Below, in pieces: positions 58,994 to 64,000 of a stretch of DNA of 64,000 nt. Below the pieces are notes generated by a model. It had not been told where the DNA came from. It searched no databases and saw only the letters and a list, made by a program, of their open reading frames with translations. The position numbers and the translations under genes were made by a program. The DNA comes from Ostrinia nubilalis (lineage: Eukaryota; Arthropoda; Insecta; Lepidoptera; Crambidae), in NCBI RefSeq assembly GCF_963855985.1, contig NC_087109.1, positions 4,236,001 to 4,300,000 of the forward strand, in the 5' to 3' direction. Within the stretch, counting starts at the first letter, position 1; every line of letters begins with the position of its first letter.

Positions 58994-59100
58994 TATACAT
59001 AAAATTTGCTCTTATCGTATGACTCATCAAGCATATTATCATCACAGCTCTTCAGACGCAACTCTTTGATTTGAAGACAGCTCTTCATCAGGTCAATGAT

Positions 59101-59213
59101 GCCCGTTTTCACCATCAATCCCTAATTTCAAGTGACCCCTATGGTAACACATAACAGGCATTTTGTTTTCATAGGGGTCACTTAAAAATTAGGGATTGAT
59201 GGTGAAAACGGGC
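59101..59213. mobile_element. Palindromic MITE, CCCGTTTTCACCATCAATCC ends
   Basis: About 43-bp arms (through CCCTAATTT and AGTGACCCCTATG) are inverted around a 27-base loop, nearly perfect. I recognise this end motif as widespread in Lepidoptera. No duplicated flank is evident. Confidence 0.72.
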
Positions 59214-59216
59214 GTT

Positions 59217-59400
59217 CGTCTCTTCTGCAGGAGCACGACCCTCTCTAATTTACCAGAGGCAAATGGAGGATATGGCCGACATTCCCCACAATGACCAGTC
59301 AGGTTGGGGAGGCCTGATGTTCGCATATTTGTCCCCTAGTCGCCTTTTACGACATCCACGGGAAGAATAGCTTCAAGCCTCGTACTCCAGTCCCCAAGAG
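59217..59400 (-). repeat. GCGAACATCAGGCCTCCCC dispersed repeat, copy 4
   Basis: CAGGAGCACGACCCTCTCTA, ACCAGAGGCAAATGGAGG, GGGGAGGCCTGATGTTCGCA, CCTTTTACGACATCCACGG: complement of copies 1-3, with extra upstream sequence. Confidence 0.65.
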
Positions 59401-59467
59401 ACAGGTGTTACCTAGTTTGGGGACCACTAGCAATGTTGTCTAACTTGTTACCTTGGTTGAATAAAGG

Positions 59468-59487
59468 TTTTTTTTTTTTTTTTTTTT
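59468..59487 (+). repeat. Poly(T) tract of about 20
   Basis: An uninterrupted T run after GAATAAAGG, just before the giant fold-back element. Possibly the poly(A) tail of a reverse-oriented retroelement whose body is the repeat at 59217-59400. Confidence 0.5.
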
Positions 59488-59507
59488 AATAGGTGCCCAG
59501 AGGGCTT

Positions 59508-60239
59508 AGTGTGAGTTTACATTGAGGTTTACATCAAACGTCGTCACAAGCGATCGCGTTAAAAAATATATGAAGATTTTAGTTCTTGAAAGTTTCCGTT
59601 AGGGGCTTTGTACAATAGACTAAGAGCTAGTGAACGCCAGACCTACGTCATTTTATAAAAGCTGAAAGTTTTTCAGCGTTTGCTCCCAATATAGGATATA
59701 ATGTTGGTGAATTTATGAAGTTTAAGTCGTGGTGGCTTTGGGAGCTACCCTAAAAAAACTGTATTTCAAGGAGTTGAAATTGTCAAAACTGTCTGGCTGT
59801 TAGGGATAATACTTCTAATTATTGTCCAAATATTATACATAAAAATCTGATTTAATGGTATAACGTAAGTAGAATTACAGTCTATTGAATATACAGAAAA
59901 AGCCACCGTAAAAGTTAGACTTACGTTATACTATAAAATCTGATTTTTATGTATAATATTTGGGCAATAAATTAGAAGTATTTTCCCCAACAGCCAGACG
60001 GTTTTGACAGTTCCAACTCCTTGCCAGACAGTTTTTTTAGGGTAGCTCCGAAAGCCACCATTACCCAAACTTCATAATTCACCAACATTATATCCTATAT
60101 TGGGACCATACGCTGACAAACTTTCAGCTTTTATAAAATGACGTAGGTCTGGCGTTCACCAGCTCTTAGTCTACAATCCTTCATACATTTAATGTCACTT
60201 TTTTACGTAGTCGACATCGATTTGACGTAAACTCACACT
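59508..60239. mobile_element. Giant fold-back element, about 254-nt arms
   Basis: AGTGTGAGTTTAC at 59508 is inverted at 60227-60239. Within, 59617-59870 and 59919-60174 are inverted copies of each other with scattered mismatches (shared words GCCAGACCTACGTCATTTTA, TATAGGATATAATGTTGGTG, ACTGTCTGG, TATACATAAAAATCTGATTT, TATAACGTAAGT). The loop is only about 48 bases. The outer motif links it loosely to the 4219 and 63954 elements. No coding capacity. Confidence 0.75.
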
Positions 60240-60546
60240 ACGCCTCTTGTTCCATTCTGCCCAAAACACACGGCACTGGTGATACAACTGATTTTTGCAT
60301 TTCAACAACGGTACTTTATTTATACATTCCTAAGTGCTATTATCTAATAGTTAACAATAGCTCTTAAATGGTCCAATGATTACTCAGCAGCTCAGTGACA
60401 TAATCATCTATAATGACTTTTCTAATGGCCCCTCATATCTTGCTAAAAGCTTATTTAAAAGGCAAGCCTTTGGTAAAAAAGAAAGTCATTTATTGCCAAC
60501 TAAAGGTTCACAAAGAATGACGGCTATCGTTTTAGTGCTCACCAAT

Positions 60547-60972
60547 GAGGGTTATCGTTTTTATACTTAACAGTTGGCACCCCTGGCGATTGACACGACC
60601 TTACTCTACAGTGGCGCCATCTTGATGAGTGCAAAATAATGCGATAGTCCTCCTACCACTTTAGCGCTCACAAGTTGATGCCACTGTCTTCGCTACTAGC
60701 AAGTGACAGGACCTTACTCTACAGTGGCGCTGACTGGTAAGCGCTAAAACGATAGCCCTCATTGGCGCTACTGTAGGTAGAATAAGGTCACTGACATTTT
60801 ATAGTGGCGAAGACAGTGGCGCCAACTGTTGAGTTTCTGAATAAACTAAATAAATAAATAAACTGTAGCGGTAGGAGGATTATCACATTTGCACTAAATT
60901 AGCGAGACTGTAAGATCAAGCCTATCGGCAGTGGTGCCAAAGTGTACTGTTTAGTATAAAACGATAGCCCTC
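60547..60972. mobile_element. MITE with GAGGGTTATCGTTTT ends and AAT duplication
   Basis: GAGGGTTATCGTTTTTA at the left, complement of GAGGGCTATCGTTTTAT at the right, AAT outside both (60544-60546, 60973-60975). Inside, GACCTTACTCTACAGTGGCGC occurs twice in direct orientation (near 60598 and 60710), and GCGCTAAAACGATAGCCCTC at 60748 is another internal end-like copy. Related sequence at 60517-60540 suggests tandem or partial duplications. Confidence 0.55.
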
Positions 60973-61334
60973 AATATTTTTCTAGTGGCTGCTGCACAAA
61001 GCTGTGTTTGTGTTGTGATAACTTTGTCGAAAGTTTAATGAAACTGGAATTTTCTAATAATATTGAGGACACAAGATATATGACTTTGCGCCTTATGTTG
61101 ACTTACCTAAAACCTTACCTTACCATTAGTAGATTCTAATTAGTCATTATTTGATTTGTGTCCTTTTGTGAAAAAGTGAAAAACGTTTTTCAAATATATT
61201 ATTGTATCAGAATTCCTGCAGTTTTATTTAATAGAACAATCTTAATACAAAAGTTAACTGAGCTTAAATTTCTAATAAATATATTTTTATTCTAACCGTA
61301 CATAAAAATCTTATATTTTTTAAGTGGTTTTAAA

Positions 61335-61475
61335 ATGGGTTGAGCTAGGAAAGTTTTTGGGGTGAATAAGGAACATAAAATTAAAAATTTGTTGTGGGTA
61401 GAGTAAGGAACAAAATTGGGTTGAGTAAGGAAAAAATAATGAGTGGGTTGAGTTGTCGTGGGTCGAATACGGAAT
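61335..61475 (+). repeat. Degenerate tandem of GGGTTGAGTAAGGAAC units
   Basis: GGGTTGAGCTAGGAAAG, GGGTGAATAAGGAACA, GGGTAGAGTAAGGAACA, GGGTTGAGTAAGGAAA, GGGTTGAG, GGGTCGAATACGGAA: five to six units spaced 20-40 bases apart. Confidence 0.65.
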
Positions 61476-61914
61476 AATCCGATTTTTTTTATTTCAATTT
61501 GCAATTATGTTTGTACGAGTACCTACCTGAAATTATGCATTTGATTTAGTACATAATATTTAATGATATTTTAATTTGAATGAACATTTCATTTAAGTAG
61601 CAATCACTATAAAGGTCGTTGCACTAAAGCTGTGATTATATCTTTATAACAATTCGATAATCATAATAATAATATGTAATCGTTTATCCAATCAAAAAAT
61701 CTTTGTCTCGCTTTAAAATGCTTTGAATACCCCATTAAAGTAACTTATACGACATTGAATGGCTCCAAATAGGAACTAAAGTTCTAAAGTGTCCACTCAA
61801 GACGTCCTAGATATAAGTTAATCACTAACAAAGTTAAAGATAGACGCAGCGTAAACAGAACAGCCAGCTTAATCTATTATCATCTTCATCCGTATCATCA
61901 TCAAGACAAATATT

Positions 61915-62070
61915 TAGTCTCCACTACAGAAACACAGGCTTGTCTAATTTACCAGAGGCAAACAAAGGACCGGGCCTAACTATACTCCCCACGCTGGCTA
62001 GATGGGTTTGGGAGGCCTGATGTTCGCTTATTTGTCCCTTAGTTGCCTTTTGCAACATCCACCATGGTAA
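61915..62070 (-). repeat. GCGAACATCAGGCCTCCCC dispersed repeat, copy 5
   Basis: AATTTACCAGAGGCAAACAA, CTCCCCACGCTGGCTAGATG, GGGAGGCCTGATGTTCGC. Confidence 0.65.
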
Positions 62071-62168
62071 GATGGGGGTGGGTGGTCCTATAATGTCGGA
62101 ACCATACGGCCACTGATAGCTTTTGTTTTACGCATATTATGGCAGATGATTCTTTTTTGAGAAAATCT

Positions 62169-62563
62169 TTAGAGGTTCAAACACTTGTCAGTAACAATGA
62201 CATCAATAATAATATTACTGTCATTCCTGCGGTAAAGACATTGTAAATTTCCTTGATTCCAATGACTACACTGTCTACACATCACGCTGATAATGTCTGG
62301 TCCGCTATAAACAAGTTCTTCTTTAACTGTTTTCAAATATACATGTTTGTGTCGTTGACTTTTAAAAATCTTTTTAAACAAAACGTTTTCCAAAGTGAGC
62401 TGTCTGCTTTCTCCAGGCTGTGGCATTGACCTTCCCAGTAATTGGCCGAACACAGTCCTCGTACACATCAATAAGTTTAATTGCTGCTCTTGTCCCAAAC
62501 CATAATATCGACGGTACTGCTGCTTTATGGTTTCCGTGTCTCGAACTACTTCTGGTATTGATT
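62169..62563 (-). CDS. Unrecognised open frame, possible exon or decayed element
   Basis: The minus strand is open for about 130 codons down to the stop at 62169. It reads NRDKSIPEVVRDTETIKQQ near the start, then a Lys/Arg patch (KKIFKSQRHKHVYLK), then MCRQCSHWN with two nearby Cys. There is no convincing ATG at the beginning. Upstream of about 62565 the frame enters an ATAG-type simple repeat, so any true 5' boundary would be a splice acceptor near there. I do not recognise the family. In DNA this AT-rich a frame of this length can arise by chance somewhere in 64 kb, so it may be noise, a transposon remnant, or an exon of a gene on the opposite strand from the CABIT exon. Confidence 0.25.
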
Positions 62564-62589
62564 TGTCACGATTTAGATAGATAGATAGT

Positions 62590-63330
62590 TTATATACTTC
62601 GATATTTCATATTTGAGTAATTTGAGGTTGGATGTAAAAGTTGATAATTGAAAGCATAGAGCTATTATGATAGATCATCATGAAGATTTTCGAAGAATAA
62701 GAGATATTGATAAAGCAACTTTGAAGCTGTCATACATACATACTGAGGATTTTTGTTTATTTGCTACGTTATGTTATAAAATATTACTACAAAGATACCT
62801 TATTACCTGTATTTCACATGACAAAAATGGATGATCAGGCTGAAGGTCGAAATCGAGGCAAACTCCATCCAGCATCCTAAAGTCAACTCCACCAACGAAC
62901 TTTAATAACGAAATAAAAAATAAAATATTTAAAAAGTATTCAATGAACAGGAGACATATTTTAATGAATATTCTCAAAAATCTTAAGGGCTAACTTGAAG
63001 TTCGGAACGGCCAAGTTAATTCTAATACTAATTTCTAGTTCTTTGCCCTAACATAAACTATTTACTATCCGTTAGACCCATGTACTACTATTTGTACTTA
63101 TGGGTACGAATGGTAGGGTATTGGTCGCTACATCCCATTAGACTCGCGACCTTTAACCCGCTACCTGTCTATGGCCACCATCTATGTTCTCTCTAGATAT
63201 AAGATGAACCCGAGTTTCGTACTTAACCTTCGATCGGCTGGAATATCCATACTAGTTAATAAGATTTTTGGTCGCCAAGAGCCTTGTTAAAGTGATACTT
63301 TGGGTGTTGAACAAGTTGAGGTTAAGATTT
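62590..63330. other. No recognisable feature
   Basis: AT-rich; possibly also intron of the CABIT gene. Confidence 0.4.
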
Positions 63331-63332
63331 TC

Positions 63333-63355
63333 CCATCATCATCATCATCATCATT
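63333..63355 (+). repeat. (CAT)n microsatellite
   Basis: CATCATCATCATCATCATC, probably the tail of a LINE end of the ATGATG type in reverse. Confidence 0.8.
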
Positions 63356-63410
63356 ATTCAGTCGTCACTGCAGCAGTATGGGTTCTTTCAAATCAGACGT
63401 TTTCAGAAAG

Positions 63411-63648
63411 ACGTCTGTCGTGCGTTTGCAAGACCGCACACTAAGGCTGAGCTGAAGGCTGACCGCACCACTTTTTTTTAACCGTAACATTAACCGGTAC
63501 TTTTTGTATGAAGTTTACAGATTTTTGACGTTTGGCAAAGTTAAAGTATGATGATACAACTCAGCCTAATTATTGGTAATTGTCAATTTTATTCTCACGC
63601 AGTCGTCACAATTTACCATGTGCGGTCCTGCAAACGCACGACAAACGT
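63411..63648. mobile_element. Inverted-repeat element holding MITE copy 6
   Basis: 63411-63440 (ACGTCTGTCGTGCGTTTGCA...) and 63619-63648 are inverted copies, 28 of 30 matching. Without the nested MITE the loop would be only about 50 bases. Boundaries beyond the arms are uncertain; weak symmetry (TCAGACG / CCGACTC) continues outward. Confidence 0.6.
63445..63566. mobile_element. Same MITE family, copy 6, inside another inverted repeat
   Basis: GGCTGAGCTGAAGGC left, ACAACTCAGCC right, TAA flanks (63442-63444, 63567-63569). It sits between the arms of the repeat at 63411-63648, so it inserted after that element. Confidence 0.78.
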
Positions 63649-63953
63649 CCGACTCAAATCGTCCAATTTCATAGAGCTCTTGAACGTAATACGTCACCGA
63701 CACTACGAGAGATATTTGATTGAAAGGCTTTATGGTGTAAAATGAAATTATATTGTAAATACATAATTTATTGTTGTAAGTTCATACAGGCGTAGAAAAG
63801 TTAAGAGGAAGAGAAAAAGTGACAGTCGTAAAACACAAAAAAGAAAAAGAAGTTTCTTGCCGGCCAGTCAAGCGGCCAAGGACTTTGGTCGTACCTTTGC
63901 GACCCTTTACAATTTTTCCTTGGCCGTCATTAGACAGACCTGTGTACCTACCA

Positions 63954-64000
63954 TGAGTTTACGTTAGGTGTGCTCGCTAGCGAAAACGTCAAAAATCTCT
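63954..64000. mobile_element. Left end of another GAGTTTACGTTAGGTG element, cut by window edge
   Basis: TGAGTTTACGTTAGGTGTGC and the following GCTAGCGA match 4229-4258 base for base. The remainder lies past the window. Confidence 0.65.

Noticed and set aside
62577..62589. N-terminal extension of the 62169 frame (KLSIYLN)
   Set aside because: It translates an ATAG simple repeat, so it was left out of the called interval.
1..64000. LTR retrotransposons or viral integrations
   Set aside because: No paired long direct repeats, primer-binding sites, gag/pol or viral gene motifs were recognised.

Overview
The window looks like nuclear DNA of a moth or butterfly. It is AT-rich with essentially no gene density. 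It is saturated with short inverted-repeat elements, RTE-type LINE 3' ends and tRNA-derived SINEs of kinds I recognise from lepidopteran genomes. The species cannot be named from the sequence alone. There are no operons, ribosome binding sites or bacterial features.

Only one stretch is convincingly a host gene: a plus-strand exon at 57154-57755, bounded by a good splice acceptor and donor. It encodes a proline- and arginine-rich N-terminus that runs into the beginning of what looks like a CABIT domain (GAREM/Serrano-like adaptor). No continuation of that domain was found in the 6.2 kb downstream, so later exons probably lie beyond 64000. The 57 kb upstream is probably intron or intergenic DNA. 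A tiny, very tentative non-coding exon is noted at 29644-29682. An unrecognised minus-strand open frame (62169-62563) is the only other candidate for coding sequence that is not obviously transposon-derived.

Layout. 0.7-4.4 kb: a TAA-flanked MITE, then a nested cluster (2307-3489) holding two further MITEs, then a fold-back. 6.5-8.1 kb: a 1.6 kb element with perfect 33-bp terminal inverted repeats. 10.0-12.3 kb: a TTAA-flanked piggyBac-like element containing a complete, ATAT-flanked 1.37 kb element that still encodes 245 aa of a transposase-like protein. 13-20 kb: dispersed repeats, tandem 113-136 bp units (16.3-16.9 kb), and a TAA-flanked MITE carrying a nested repeat. 21-34 kb: RTE and mariner-type fossils, a perfectly folding MITE, a LINE tail inside a SINE, and a SINE with a clear tRNA head. 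35.7-37.4 kb: a hAT element with an exact 8-bp target duplication and a decayed transposase. 39.8 and 43.7 kb: two copies of one hAT MITE, each with its own exact 8-bp duplication; one carries a nested insertion. 45-51 kb: RTE ends, SINEs and MITEs. 52-57 kb: further MITEs. 58-61 kb: several palindromic elements, the largest with arms of about 254 nt. 63.4-63.65 kb: a MITE within an inverted repeat.

The elements do not form a pathway. Their value is as a layered insertion history. Superfamily names rest on terminal sequence, target-duplication length and remembered protein motifs, not on database searches.
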